Shown here: positions 27,306 through 35,793 of the stretch, one piece after another | Layout: the number at the start of each line of letters is the position of its first letter | Position numbering within the stretch: the first letter of the stretch is position 1 | Source: Echinicola arenosa | GTDB lineage: Bacteria > Bacteroidota > Bacteroidia > Cytophagales > Cyclobacteriaceae | DNA length: 64,000 nucleotides | Direction: 5' to 3' | NCBI RefSeq assembly: GCF_014841125.1 | Contig: NZ_JACYTQ010000001.1 | Location: 310,001-374,000, forward strand | Program-made: the position numbers and the translations under genes | Notes under the pieces: generated by a model | What the model saw: only the letters and a program-made list of their open reading frames with translations | Database searches by the model: none | What the model was told of the DNA's origin: nothing

Positions 27306-27358
27306 AATAAAAAAGGGCCTTAAAGCCCTCCTTCATCTGCGAAAGAATAGTATCCCTC
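27306..27358 (-). terminator. Terminator overlapping the radC 3' end (repeat partner of 6984-7037)
   Basis: On the minus strand the last radC codons run into a GGGC...GCCC hairpin followed by a T-run. The same sequence occurs at 6984-7037, joined there to the GH20 fragment. The pair brackets the whole sialic acid locus in direct orientation. Confidence 0.7.
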
Positions 27359-27783
27359 ACCAGTAATGATAAGGTGATCGATTACCGGTAGGTCTAATAG
27401 CTTACCTGCTTTCACCATCTTTTCCGTCAACCTTATACCCTGTTGACTGGGCTTCAGACATCCAGAAGAATGGTTGTGTGCAAGAATCATGGCTGATGCT
27501 TTCATGACAGCTGCGAAGATTATTTCAGGTCTACCTCCTTCCCACTGATCCCTCCGGATGAGGCATTAACAATTCCTAAAACCCAGTTTGCCCCATTGAG
27601 CAGAACAACTTTGAACTCTTCAATGAACTTTATTTTCGATTCATCCCAATTGGCCCTTAAAATCCTATTGGCCGCTAAAGAAGAGTCGATTTGGGGCTTC
27701 ACTGAAACTTTAGAGTTTGGACGGTAGCTTAGAACGATTTCAGCTACTTGATTGGAAATGATGTCTTTGTTCTTGGTATCCAA
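27320..27783 (-). pseudogene. radC: RadC/JAB-domain protein, frameshifted
   Basis: Two frames together give the usual ~155-residue small RadC of Bacteroidota mobile elements. The first (from 27783) runs from MDTKNKDIIS to GANWVLGIVNASSGGISGKE; the second resumes at IIFAAVMKASAMILAHNHSS and ends EGYYSFADEGGL at 27320. The break near 27522 is consistent with loss of one A in an AAA tract. The JAMM metal site is also damaged: HNHSSG is kept, but in the SQQGIRLTEK segment a glycine stands where the family has the metal-binding aspartate. So it is a pseudogene even without the frameshift. Such genes commonly lie beside integrative elements. Confidence 0.85.
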
Positions 27784-27986
27784 AACATTTCGTTTTAATG
27801 GTTAGAAATTAATTATGGTACCACCCCAGCTTGAGGGCAATCAAGGCCAAGTGGCAACGGAATAAAGGAGGGCCTAGTGGGCAGAAAAGTGTTTATGCCG
27901 TAAGCTCATGGCCGCATCAGCAGCCCACAAGCTAAATTGTAACATGATTAATGGTTAATTAAAATGCAATGTTTTATCTAATCCCC

Positions 27987-28298
27987 CTAAGAGTTAAACC
28001 TCTCATAAAAAATTTCACCAACTCGCTCGATATGATTTAAAAGTTCCTGATTAGAAATATGCTCTTTTATTGACAAATCTATTTTATAAGGTAAAAGAAT
28101 ATCATCCAATTTATTTTCAAGTTCAAAAAGATCGCTAAGCCCAAATCCATTTCCTTCGATTGTAAGGTCTATATCCGAAGCTGGACGAAAGTTACCTTTG
28201 GCACGGGAGCCGTATAATATAACTTTGGATATTGATGGATACCCTGAAAACACCTTGTTAATTGATTCTATTTCCTCTTTTAAAAGACCAAATCTCAT
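27987..28298 (-). CDS. MNT-domain nucleotidyltransferase (MntA-like antitoxin)
   Basis: 103 residues of the minimal nucleotidyltransferase fold. The active site is YGSRAKGNFRPASDIDLTIE, matching GSxAxG...SDIDL with both metal-binding aspartates, and a third acidic position may be in YKIDLSIKE. The ATG at 28298 overlaps the stop of the HEPN gene by 4 nt (ATGA), so they are translated as a pair. In HEPN/MNT modules the MNT protein neutralises the HEPN RNase, in studied cases by AMPylating a tyrosine near its active site. It closely resembles the HI0073 family. Confidence 0.88.
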   Translation of the reverse strand: MRFGLLKEEIESINKVFSGYPSISKVILYGSRAKGNFRPASDIDLTIEGNGFGLSDLFELENKLDDILLPYKIDLSIKEHISNQELLNHIERVGEIFYERFNS

Positions 28299-28771
28299 CC
28301 TTCAAAAATATCTTTTTGATCCCCTCTTCGTTTTTCTTTCATAATGACTCTAAAAGCTAAAAGTTCAGGAAAATACTCCTCTAAAATTTTAGAAAAAATT
28401 TCCTGGGCAGTGTCTTCATTGTACGTATGCGAGGTTTTGTTCCTGCTCTGGATCATTTCCATCCATATTTTACCTTCCCTGATCAAACCTGTACTAAATG
28501 CCTCCCTGGTGGCATCTCTTGACCCATATATTTCAATATTCCCTCTTTCTTTCAAAAAGTCCTTCATTACATTCCATGCCAATTCGTGGGTATATTCAAA
28601 CCTCTGAATCAAACCTTCCTTGACAATATCCTCCCCTTTTTCGAAAAGTTGTTCATCATATTCGCCTTCATGATAATAATTTTCCCTAATATACTCTACC
28701 GCTTGTTCAAGCTTGAGAAGGGCCTTATTGTAGTTGGCAAACCTTTGCTCCCATCTTATATCTTTTGACAT
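28295..28771 (-). CDS. HEPN-domain protein (HI0074 family, toxin of HEPN/MNT pair)
   Basis: About 158 residues from the ATG at 28771 (MSKDIRWEQR); a TTG two codons upstream is possible. It is helical, with the substrate-binding-protein-like HI0074 signature FEYTHELAWNVMKDFLKERG and DATREAFSTGLI. The HEPN catalytic motif RX4HXY is present exactly as RNKTSHTY, so the predicted RNase site is intact, and its tyrosine is the residue AMPylated in the well-studied MntA/HepT system. First gene of the pair, overlapping the MNT gene. It lies between a dead radC and a sigma factor, and may help hold the island in the chromosome. Confidence 0.88.
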   Translation of the reverse strand: MSKDIRWEQRFANYNKALLKLEQAVEYIRENYYHEGEYDEQLFEKGEDIVKEGLIQRFEYTHELAWNVMKDFLKERGNIEIYGSRDATREAFSTGLIREGKIWMEMIQSRNKTSHTYNEDTAQEIFSKILEEYFPELLAFRVIMKEKRRGDQKDIFEG

Positions 28772-29093
28772 ATTCAAATAAACATCTATTGATCCATCAA
28801 TTCAAAATTAGAACCTTTTTTTAAATCAAAAAATAACCTGAATTAATGCATTAGTCCTTTAATTTAAAAAACATGCGCTGTTCGAATAAATACTTAAAAT
28901 AGCTTGCCTCTTTAACAACATACTTTCCAAAAAGGTAAAGACTCTGTCTAATACCCTAATTTTTTCATTCGTTCTCTACCAAATATTCAATGAATACCCA
29001 GTTCCTTAAAGTCCAAAATAAAATATACTTAATAATTTAGTAATTATATTTTCTGAACCTGAACGGATCGACCTCTTATTTTTGTGTTTGGAC
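28772..29093. promoter_or_regulatory. Divergent intergenic region
   Basis: About 320 bp of AT-rich DNA between the HEPN gene (minus) and the second ECF sigma gene (plus). It must carry promoters for both directions. I see no RNA gene, long repeat or open frame of note in it. Confidence 0.4.
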
Positions 29094-29660
29094 ATGGATA
29101 AAATTTTTGACGATATCAAACTAATTGATCGGTTAAGGCAAAATGATGAGCTTGCCTTTAAGCTCTTGTTCGATAAATATTGGGAGACTATGCTTGCGGC
29201 CGCAATGAGGAGAATCCATTCACAAATTATTTGTGAAGATATTGTTCAAGATGTTTTTGCTGACCTCTGGAGAAGAAGATCAAAAATCATTATCAAAACC
29301 AATTTACAATCCTATTTGCTCACTTCAGTGAAATATTATGTATTTAAAGTTATTAAACAAGAGCAAAAGAACAGTTCGCTGAACGATTTAAATTCGACTC
29401 TCTTTAGCTATAATCCGAAAGAAATGGAATTTCAGGAACTATACAGCATCCTGGAGGTCGCCATTGATAAACTACCCAATCGCCAAAAGTTGATCTTTAA
29501 ACTTAGTCGATTTGAAGGATTAAAAGGAAATGAAATAGCTGACCGGCTGGACATATCCGAACAAAGTGTTCATAACAGTTTACATCGGTCATTGACGACT
29601 TTAAGAACAGAGATAAAGGACTATTCTCCTACCCTACTTTTTCTTTTATTTTTACATTGA
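29094..29660 (+). CDS. ECF-type RNA polymerase sigma-70 factor
   Basis: 188 residues from the ATG at 29094 (MDKIFDDIKL); a TTG four codons earlier is open. Region 2: LRQNDELAFKLLFDKYWETM, CEDIVQDVFADLWRRRSKI and the SYLLTSVKYYVFKVIK helix. Region 4: LPNRQKLIFKLSRFEGLKGN then EIADRLDISEQSVHNSLHRS with the helix-turn-helix. The C-terminus is a hydrophobic tail (PTLLFLLFLH), common in this family. It starts the plus-strand cassette sigma, fecR, susC, susD, and should be held by the FecR protein encoded 119 bp downstream. Divergent from the toxin-antitoxin pair. Confidence 0.93.
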   Translation: MDKIFDDIKLIDRLRQNDELAFKLLFDKYWETMLAAAMRRIHSQIICEDIVQDVFADLWRRRSKIIIKTNLQSYLLTSVKYYVFKVIKQEQKNSSLNDLNSTLFSYNPKEMEFQELYSILEVAIDKLPNRQKLIFKLSRFEGLKGNEIADRLDISEQSVHNSLHRSLTTLRTEIKDYSPTLLFLLFLH

Positions 29661-29779
29661 TCTACCAAGATCTCACCCTCCTCATATTAATTAAATCTTA
29701 TTCATTCTCGTATTTTATTAACAATTTATTCACGGATCCTAATGAGTAGTGACCCCATGTTTTGGTCACTTACTTATAT

Positions 29780-30742
29780 ATGAAAAAGGAACAGCACAAT
29801 CAAGAAGCTATTGTAAAGCTTATCGATAAAGCATTCAAAGGAACTATTTCTCCATTTGAAAAGGAGGTATTGAACCAATGGTATAACGCCCATGAGGATG
29901 AGGAAGTAGTCATTTACACTTCGTCCGATAAGGATGGATATAAAGAAAGTTTATACGAAAAGACTTTGGAAAAGCTCCGTTCCACCCCCAAGAAGAATAA
30001 TCTATATAAAAGAAAGTGGATAAAAATTGCTGCTTCCATATCCATTTTCCTACTGTTCAGCTCCCTGCTATATACAATCATTTCAGACAGGCCGATGTCT
30101 CCTGAATATCAAACTTACATTAGTCAGGCAGGAGAACGTAAGAAAATAATGCTTCAAGACGGAACAATTGTTCACATAAATGGGAATAGTCGACTAAAAG
30201 TAAACAAGGATTTTTTAAAAAACAGAGATGTAGCCCTTAGTGGAGAAGCATTTTTCGATGTTTTCCACGATCCGCAAAGGCCATTTACAATCAGTACAAA
30301 TCATTTAACCACAACAGTTCTGGGGACTTCATTTAGTGTTCGAACCATTTCTGATAGTGTGGAATCGGTTGTCGTGAAAAGCGGTAGGGTAAAAGTAACC
30401 ACAAAGAGTGGTTCAGAGGCCCATTTGGTAAAGGGTCAGATGACCATATTTCAGAACAACACACTTTTAACAAATACATATAAGGACAATGACCAGTTTT
30501 TTGGTTGGTTGGAAGGAAAATTGGTCTTTAAAGGAGAATCACTTTCACAAATTGCTAAAAAGTTGGAGGACTGGTATGGTGTGGAAGTTATTCTCAAACA
30601 GGACGGAAAAAAACCATGTTCCATCACAGGTACCTATAAGTCCATGGACATAGAGGAACTCCTGGAAATCATTTCATACACCACTAAAATAAATTATTCA
30701 ATAAATGGGAAAATTGTAATTATAGAATCTAACGGATGTTAA
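29780..30742 (+). CDS. FecR-family anti-sigma factor
   Basis: 320 residues from the ATG at 29780 (MKKEQHNQEA); a TTG six codons upstream is in frame. The short cytoplasmic part includes DKAFKGTISPFEKEVLNQWY. A membrane segment lies at about 83-102 (IAASISIFLLFSSLLYTIIS). The periplasmic FecR domain has GERKKIMLQDGTIVHINGNS and LSGEAFFDVFHDPQRPF, and the C-terminal DUF4974-like domain has LAKKLEDWYGVEVIL in variant form (IAKKLEDWYGVEVILK). It should gate the sigma factor encoded just upstream in response to the STN domain of the following SusC. Confidence 0.92.
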   Translation: MKKEQHNQEAIVKLIDKAFKGTISPFEKEVLNQWYNAHEDEEVVIYTSSDKDGYKESLYEKTLEKLRSTPKKNNLYKRKWIKIAASISIFLLFSSLLYTIISDRPMSPEYQTYISQAGERKKIMLQDGTIVHINGNSRLKVNKDFLKNRDVALSGEAFFDVFHDPQRPFTISTNHLTTTVLGTSFSVRTISDSVESVVVKSGRVKVTTKSGSEAHLVKGQMTIFQNNTLLTNTYKDNDQFFGWLEGKLVFKGESLSQIAKKLEDWYGVEVILKQDGKKPCSITGTYKSMDIEELLEIISYTTKINYSINGKIVIIESNGC

Positions 30743-30773
30743 AAGCCAAAGCTGCTGGGAACAGCTTTGGCTT
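30743..30773 (+). terminator. Hairpin between fecR and susC
   Basis: AAGCCAAAGCTG (30743-30754) pairs perfectly with CAGCTTTGGCTT (30762-30773), a 12-bp stem with a 7-nt loop, directly after the FecR stop and 55 bp before the SusC start. No T-run follows, so partial termination or mRNA processing is likelier than a full stop. It mirrors the hairpin at 3949-3979 in the other cassette. Confidence 0.7.
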
Positions 30774-30827
30774 GATAACCGAGTCCAGAAACATGTAGTA
30801 TCTAAAACTCTTAGGAAAAACAAAATT

Positions 30828-33800
30828 ATGAAAAAAAACCAAATTATCCTGCTCATGAGGATAACCACAAGAATGTTATGCCTTGCGCTAATTTTAGCTG
30901 TAAGTATGTCAGTAAGTATAGCGGGAAATGCCATAGCGCAGGATCCCAGTGAAACGATGGTAACGATCACAAAAGACCATCTTACCATGGCTTCTGTGAT
31001 GCATATTATAGAAAATCAAACCGATTTTAATTTCTCCTATAATTCTGAATTTAATCTGCAAAAGGAACTGAGCATCTCAAAAGGAAAGATCACACTTAGC
31101 AATCTTTTGAACAACATATCTTCTCAAACTGGCTTTGAGTTTAAATTGATCAATCAAACTATTGGGATAGGTTATGATCAATCCAAAGCAAATCAGGAAA
31201 CCACATTGCGCGGTAAGGTCACCAACACTGAAGGAGAACCATTACCGGGAGCTTCCATTTTAATATCGGGAACATCAAAGGGAACTGTAACGGATATTGA
31301 TGGAAATTTCACCATTACTGTAAATTCACAATCTATTCTGGTGATAGACTATGTGGGTTACAAAGCACAAAAAATAACAGTCGGTAACCAAGATAATATA
31401 ACAGTAGTGCTTCAAAATGATGATTCCTCCCTTGAAGAATTTGTTGTGGTCAGCTATGGTACACAGGAAAAAAGGGAAATTACCGGAGCCATTTCCCAGC
31501 TTGATGCATCTGAACTTCAGGATCAACCCGTCAACCAATTTGCCCAACAGTTACAGGGCAAAATTGCAGGTGTGCAGGTAAGTCAGATCAATGGACAGCC
31601 TGGAAGAGGAATTGGTTTTAGAATTCGGGGAGCTGCATCCATGCATGCCAGTAACCAACCATTGGTGGTTATCGATGGCATTCCCATTACAGGAAGCATC
31701 AACAATATTAACCCTTCCGAAATTGAAACCTTTACGGTCTTGAAGGATGCTTCTTCAGCAGCCCTATATGGTTCAAGAGCAGCAAATGGAGTGATCCTGA
31801 TCACCACAAAAAAAGCGGAGTTTGAAGACTCCCGTATAGAATTTAACAGTTTTTATGGCGTTCAGTCCATTCCAAAGAACAAGGTACCAGACCTAATGAC
31901 GGCAGAGGAGTTTGCTCAGTTCCAGAAGGAACACTACGAGGACAGAGTAAAATACGAAAGCTATTCTGGGAGTTTGGACCCAGCTTATGAAAACCCTTCA
32001 GATTATGGTGCTGGAACGGATTGGTTCAATACTTTAACTCAAACAGCTCCCATCCAAAAATATAATTTAACGGTATTATCGGCAAAAAACAATTCTTCGA
32101 CTTCTGTGGTCGCGGGCTATACCAAGCAGGATGGAGTAATTATCAATACAGGAACCCAATTATATTCCTTGAGAATTAACCACGAATTTAGATTAAGGGA
32201 TAATTTTAAAATTGGTTTTCGCTTGGCTCCCAGCTATAGAAAAGACCACAATAACCGCCTTGGATCTGATGGGTTAGGAGGAATCGTTCAGGATATTGTC
32301 GAGTCCAGTCCCTTAGTTGCCCCCATAAACCCAGATGGCTCCTATCCATTATATGTCAATTCTCCACGAATGGTAAAAACCCTTAATCCTTATGCCAGGA
32401 TGTTGGAAACCAAGGATGACTACAACACCACTCGTATTTTAGGAAACGGATATTTTAATTACGAATTCATCAAAGGTCTTAGCTTGAACACTAATCTTGC
32501 GGTGGACAAAGGTGCAGAAACACGTAATAGATTTTACCCTTCAATCATTCAAGGAAATGGATTAGCTGCCGGTTACAGTAGCTCAGTGGACAATTATTCT
32601 TGGACAGCTGAAACCAATCTGGAATACAAAAAAACGGTAGGTGATCACCACTTTGAAGTGTTGGCAGGATATTCTGCACAAAAATTCGATCAAGAAAGCA
32701 ATAATGTTTCCGGCTCTAACTATCCCAGTGATGAAGTTGGTTGGATCAGTGCAGCCACCTCAATCAATGGAGGAAGTAGTAACACTACACAATACTCTCT
32801 TGTGTCTCAGTTAGGTAGACTTAATTATGATTTAAAGGGAAAATATTTTATGTCATTGGCTGTAAGAAGGGATGGTTCTTCCCGCTTTGGAGATGAATCC
32901 AAGTACGGCTTATTTCCCTCTGTTTCTGCCGGGTGGATACTAAGTGACGAACCTTTTATTCACAATATAGATGCCATAAATTTCCTGAAGGTAAGGGGCA
33001 GTTATGGTATTACCGGTAATGACAGAATCGGAAACTACACACATGTTTCCAATCTTGGAGAGTACAACTATGTTTTTGACGATACTTTGGTTCCGGGGAT
33101 TACTATTGGTTCTTTGGGCAACTCCAAACTGGAGTGGGAACGAAACAAGCAATTGGACCTTGGCTTGGATATAAATCTTTTGGATAACAGGCTTCAGTTT
33201 TCCTATGATTATTATCACAAAATATCAGATGGCTTGATCCAAAACCGTCCGATCCCAAGAGCTTCCGGCTTTACTTCCATTAACTCAAATATCGGAGTGA
33301 TAGAATTTTGGGGCCATGAATTCACCATGAATATCCTGGCTGTGGACAAAGCTTTACAATGGAACAGTAATGTGAACTTATCCTTTAATCGAAATTTAAT
33401 CAAGGACTTGGTGGATCCAGGATACATCAGAAGGAACAACACCATTTCATCTGATTACTATAGACATCAGGAAGGCCATTCCCTTGGGGAATTCTATGGA
33501 TTTATTTTCGAAGGCCTGTACCGGGATGAAGAAGACCTGGCCTCATCTCCACAGCTTCAAATATCTGGAATGCATTCCAATGTAGGAACGATCAAAATGA
33601 AAGATGTAAATGGTGACAATATTATCAATGAAGATGACAGGACTTTTATTGGGGACCCTACACCTGATTTTATTTTTGGCTTCAACAATGATTTCCGTTA
33701 TAAAAACTTTGATCTCAATTTATCCATGCAAGGTGCTGTTGGAGGTAAAATCATGAATCCTGTGAAGTGGGCTTATTTGTTGAACCTCGATGGAGCAAGA

Positions 33801-34172
33801 ATGATGTTGGTCGATGCCAAAGACCGTTGGAGATCTCCTGAGAACCCTGGCAAGGGAGAGTTACCCCGAACAGAATCCGGAACAACTGCCCTGGGCAGGT
33901 CCGTAAATACCCAATGGATAGAAGACGGTACTTACCTGTCTGTGAACAACATTACATTAGGCTACAACATTAACTTGCTTAAAAAATCGGTACTTCAAAA
34001 ACTAAGGGTATACGGATCCATCCAAAACGCCCTGGTACTCACGGGCTATACAGGAATGAACCCCGAAATAAATGTAGGGGGAATGGACCCTACCAAAGGG
34101 GTAGGAATCGATGAGAATGGATATCCAGTTCCAAGAACCTTCTCCCTAGGTGTAAATGTCACATTGAAGTAA
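30828..34172 (+). CDS. SusC/RagA TonB-dependent transporter with STN domain
   Basis: 1114 residues. The ATG at 30828 gives MKKNQIILLMRITTRMLCLA and a signal peptide ending AGNAIAQD. STN domain at about 45-115 (MVTITKDHLTMASVMHIIEN), CarboxypepD_reg at about 125-200 (GEPLPGASILISGTSKGTVT), TonB-box-like EEFVVVSYGTQEKREI, plug domain (GVQVSQINGQPGRGIGFRIR), then the barrel. It lies between fecR and susD and completes the sigma/FecR/SusC signalling cassette. The genes after susD encode two phosphoesterases and no glycosidase, so the imported substrate is likely a phosphorylated compound or a product of phosphoester hydrolysis. That is inference from context. Confidence 0.93.
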   Translation: MKKNQIILLMRITTRMLCLALILAVSMSVSIAGNAIAQDPSETMVTITKDHLTMASVMHIIENQTDFNFSYNSEFNLQKELSISKGKITLSNLLNNISSQTGFEFKLINQTIGIGYDQSKANQETTLRGKVTNTEGEPLPGASILISGTSKGTVTDIDGNFTITVNSQSILVIDYVGYKAQKITVGNQDNITVVLQNDDSSLEEFVVVSYGTQEKREITGAISQLDASELQDQPVNQFAQQLQGKIAGVQVSQINGQPGRGIGFRIRGAASMHASNQPLVVIDGIPITGSINNINPSEIETFTVLKDASSAALYGSRAANGVILITTKKAEFEDSRIEFNSFYGVQSIPKNKVPDLMTAEEFAQFQKEHYEDRVKYESYSGSLDPAYENPSDYGAGTDWFNTLTQTAPIQKYNLTVLSAKNNSSTSVVAGYTKQDGVIINTGTQLYSLRINHEFRLRDNFKIGFRLAPSYRKDHNNRLGSDGLGGIVQDIVESSPLVAPINPDGSYPLYVNSPRMVKTLNPYARMLETKDDYNTTRILGNGYFNYEFIKGLSLNTNLAVDKGAETRNRFYPSIIQGNGLAAGYSSSVDNYSWTAETNLEYKKTVGDHHFEVLAGYSAQKFDQESNNVSGSNYPSDEVGWISAATSINGGSSNTTQYSLVSQLGRLNYDLKGKYFMSLAVRRDGSSRFGDESKYGLFPSVSAGWILSDEPFIHNIDAINFLKVRGSYGITGNDRIGNYTHVSNLGEYNYVFDDTLVPGITIGSLGNSKLEWERNKQLDLGLDINLLDNRLQFSYDYYHKISDGLIQNRPIPRASGFTSINSNIGVIEFWGHEFTMNILAVDKALQWNSNVNLSFNRNLIKDLVDPGYIRRNNTISSDYYRHQEGHSLGEFYGFIFEGLYRDEEDLASSPQLQISGMHSNVGTIKMKDVNGDNIINEDDRTFIGDPTPDFIFGFNNDFRYKNFDLNLSMQGAVGGKIMNPVKWAYLLNLDGARMMLVDAKDRWRSPENPGKGELPRTESGTTALGRSVNTQWIEDGTYLSVNNITLGYNINLLKKSVLQKLRVYGSIQNALVLTGYTGMNPEINVGGMDPTKGVGIDENGYPVPRTFSLGVNVTLK

Positions 34173-34189
34173 AATAAAACTAAGTAATC

Positions 34190-35737
34190 ATGAAATTAAA
34201 AAATATATACTGGTTGTTCATTTTAAATATCGGTCTGCTCTCTTGTAGCGAGGATTTTATTGACCTGGCACCTGAAGACCAACAATCTGGGAATTCATTT
34301 TTCCAAACAGAGGAACAGTTTTACCAAGCATTGGCAGCAGCTTACACCCCTTTTAGGGACTTACTGGTCAATGATTTTTTTACGGGAGAAATGAGATCGG
34401 ACAATACCCATTATGAGTATTCAGACATTAACTTTGGTACCGCCTATATCTACAGAAGGTCCATTGCAGATTTCAACGATGATGAATTTAACTCCTATAG
34501 CAATGCCGTATATTTCCATGCTTATAAAGGCATTTCCCGTGCCAATATTGTATTGGACCATTTGGAAAGTGTATCTCTTCCTGAGGAAACCTACAATGAT
34601 ATCAGCGGTCAGGCAAAGTTTATCCGTGCCCTTAACTATTTTTACCTGGTAAGATATTTCGGAAATGTCCCACTTTATCTTCATGAGGTAACATCTACCG
34701 ATGGAGCATTTTTGGCTCAATCTTCCCAGAAAGAAGTCTATGAGCAAATTATTCAGGACTGTACAGAGTCAATTGCCCAACTTTCAGCCCCTTCCAAATT
34801 CCCTCAAAATGGTATGGCTACCAAGGGATCTGCTACCATGTTGTTGGGAAGGGTTCATTTAAGGCAAGGGAATTATGCAGAGGCTGAGTCCCTTTTCAAA
34901 AGCTTAGAGGCTATAGGTTATGGTCTGCTGGACAACTACGCAGATGTTTTTAATATCAATTCAAAAAACAGCATTGAGTCTTTATTTGAAATCCAATTTA
35001 GAGAAGGTGATCAAGGAGGCCAACAAAACGGCTTTGTTTACAGTTTTCTTCCCAGAACTACCAATACATCTATCGTAACCGGTGTGGCGACAAATAATTC
35101 GGGAACAGGAGGTTGGAATACTCCAACACCAGAAATTATTGCAGCATTTGAACCGGGTGACAAGCGAAAGGATATTTCCATAGGAATCGCCGAAGGCACT
35201 TATGATGCAAGTAACTATTTTGATATAACGGCAAACAAGAGTATCGTTGGTTATGTCCCTGAAGAGGGAAAAGTAGGAGTCCCTTATATCAAAAAATACA
35301 TCACCCCACATTCCCTTCCCAATAATACAGATAACAACTGGCCTATATTTCGCTATGCAGATGCCCTGCTTTCCTTAGCAGAAGCTTTGAACGAGCAGGG
35401 AAAATCCATTGAGGCATTATCATACCTTAACCAAGTTAGAGACCGGGCATTTGGAGAAAACATAAACAGAGTAACGGTTTCTGATCAAACAGAACTCAGG
35501 GATATCATTCTTCATGAACGCCAAGTAGAGCTAGCCTTCGAAAACCACAGATGGCATGATCTGGTAAGAAGTGGAAAAGCAGTATCCACCATGAATGCCT
35601 TTGGAATCAAACAAAAAGAAAGGTTCGATTATTTGATCACTTCCACCTACATGGTGGACGATCACCGTATGCTATTTCCTATTCCAAAAAGTGAAATAGA
35701 CCTCAATCCTGACCTTATTCAAAACCCTGGTTACTAA
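34190..35737 (+). CDS. SusD/RagB-family lipoprotein
   Basis: 515 residues, starting 17 bp after susC. The leader MKLKNIYWLFILNIGLLSCS has the lipobox cysteine near residue 19. Typical SusD parts are AKFIRALNYFYLVRYFGNVP, the helix pair LRQGNYAEAESLFKSLEAIG, and LHERQVELAFENHRWHDLVR with the ending LNPDLIQNPGY. It is the surface lid of the SusC just upstream. A strong hairpin after its stop separates it from the phosphoesterase genes and could lower their expression relative to the transporter. Confidence 0.93.
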   Translation: MKLKNIYWLFILNIGLLSCSEDFIDLAPEDQQSGNSFFQTEEQFYQALAAAYTPFRDLLVNDFFTGEMRSDNTHYEYSDINFGTAYIYRRSIADFNDDEFNSYSNAVYFHAYKGISRANIVLDHLESVSLPEETYNDISGQAKFIRALNYFYLVRYFGNVPLYLHEVTSTDGAFLAQSSQKEVYEQIIQDCTESIAQLSAPSKFPQNGMATKGSATMLLGRVHLRQGNYAEAESLFKSLEAIGYGLLDNYADVFNINSKNSIESLFEIQFREGDQGGQQNGFVYSFLPRTTNTSIVTGVATNNSGTGGWNTPTPEIIAAFEPGDKRKDISIGIAEGTYDASNYFDITANKSIVGYVPEEGKVGVPYIKKYITPHSLPNNTDNNWPIFRYADALLSLAEALNEQGKSIEALSYLNQVRDRAFGENINRVTVSDQTELRDIILHERQVELAFENHRWHDLVRSGKAVSTMNAFGIKQKERFDYLITSTYMVDDHRMLFPIPKSEIDLNPDLIQNPGY

Positions 35738-35746
35738 ACTGGCTTC

Positions 35747-35775
35747 CCCACCCTTTCACTACCTGAAAGGGTGGG
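35747..35775 (+). terminator. Hairpin after susD
   Basis: A perfect 12-bp stem, CCCACCCTTTCA (35747-35758) with TGAAAGGGTGGG (35764-35775), loop CTACC, followed by TTT. It lies between susD and the phosphoesterase gene, which starts 18 bp later. It may act as a partial terminator or as a 3'-end stabiliser for the susCD message. Confidence 0.7.
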
Positions 35776-35793
35776 TTTCATTACTGAATTACT

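Noticed and set aside
28772-29093. TATTTTTG near 29078 as promoter of the sigma gene
   Set aside because: It matches the -7 consensus but lies only about 9 bp before the ATG and has no -33 element at the right distance.
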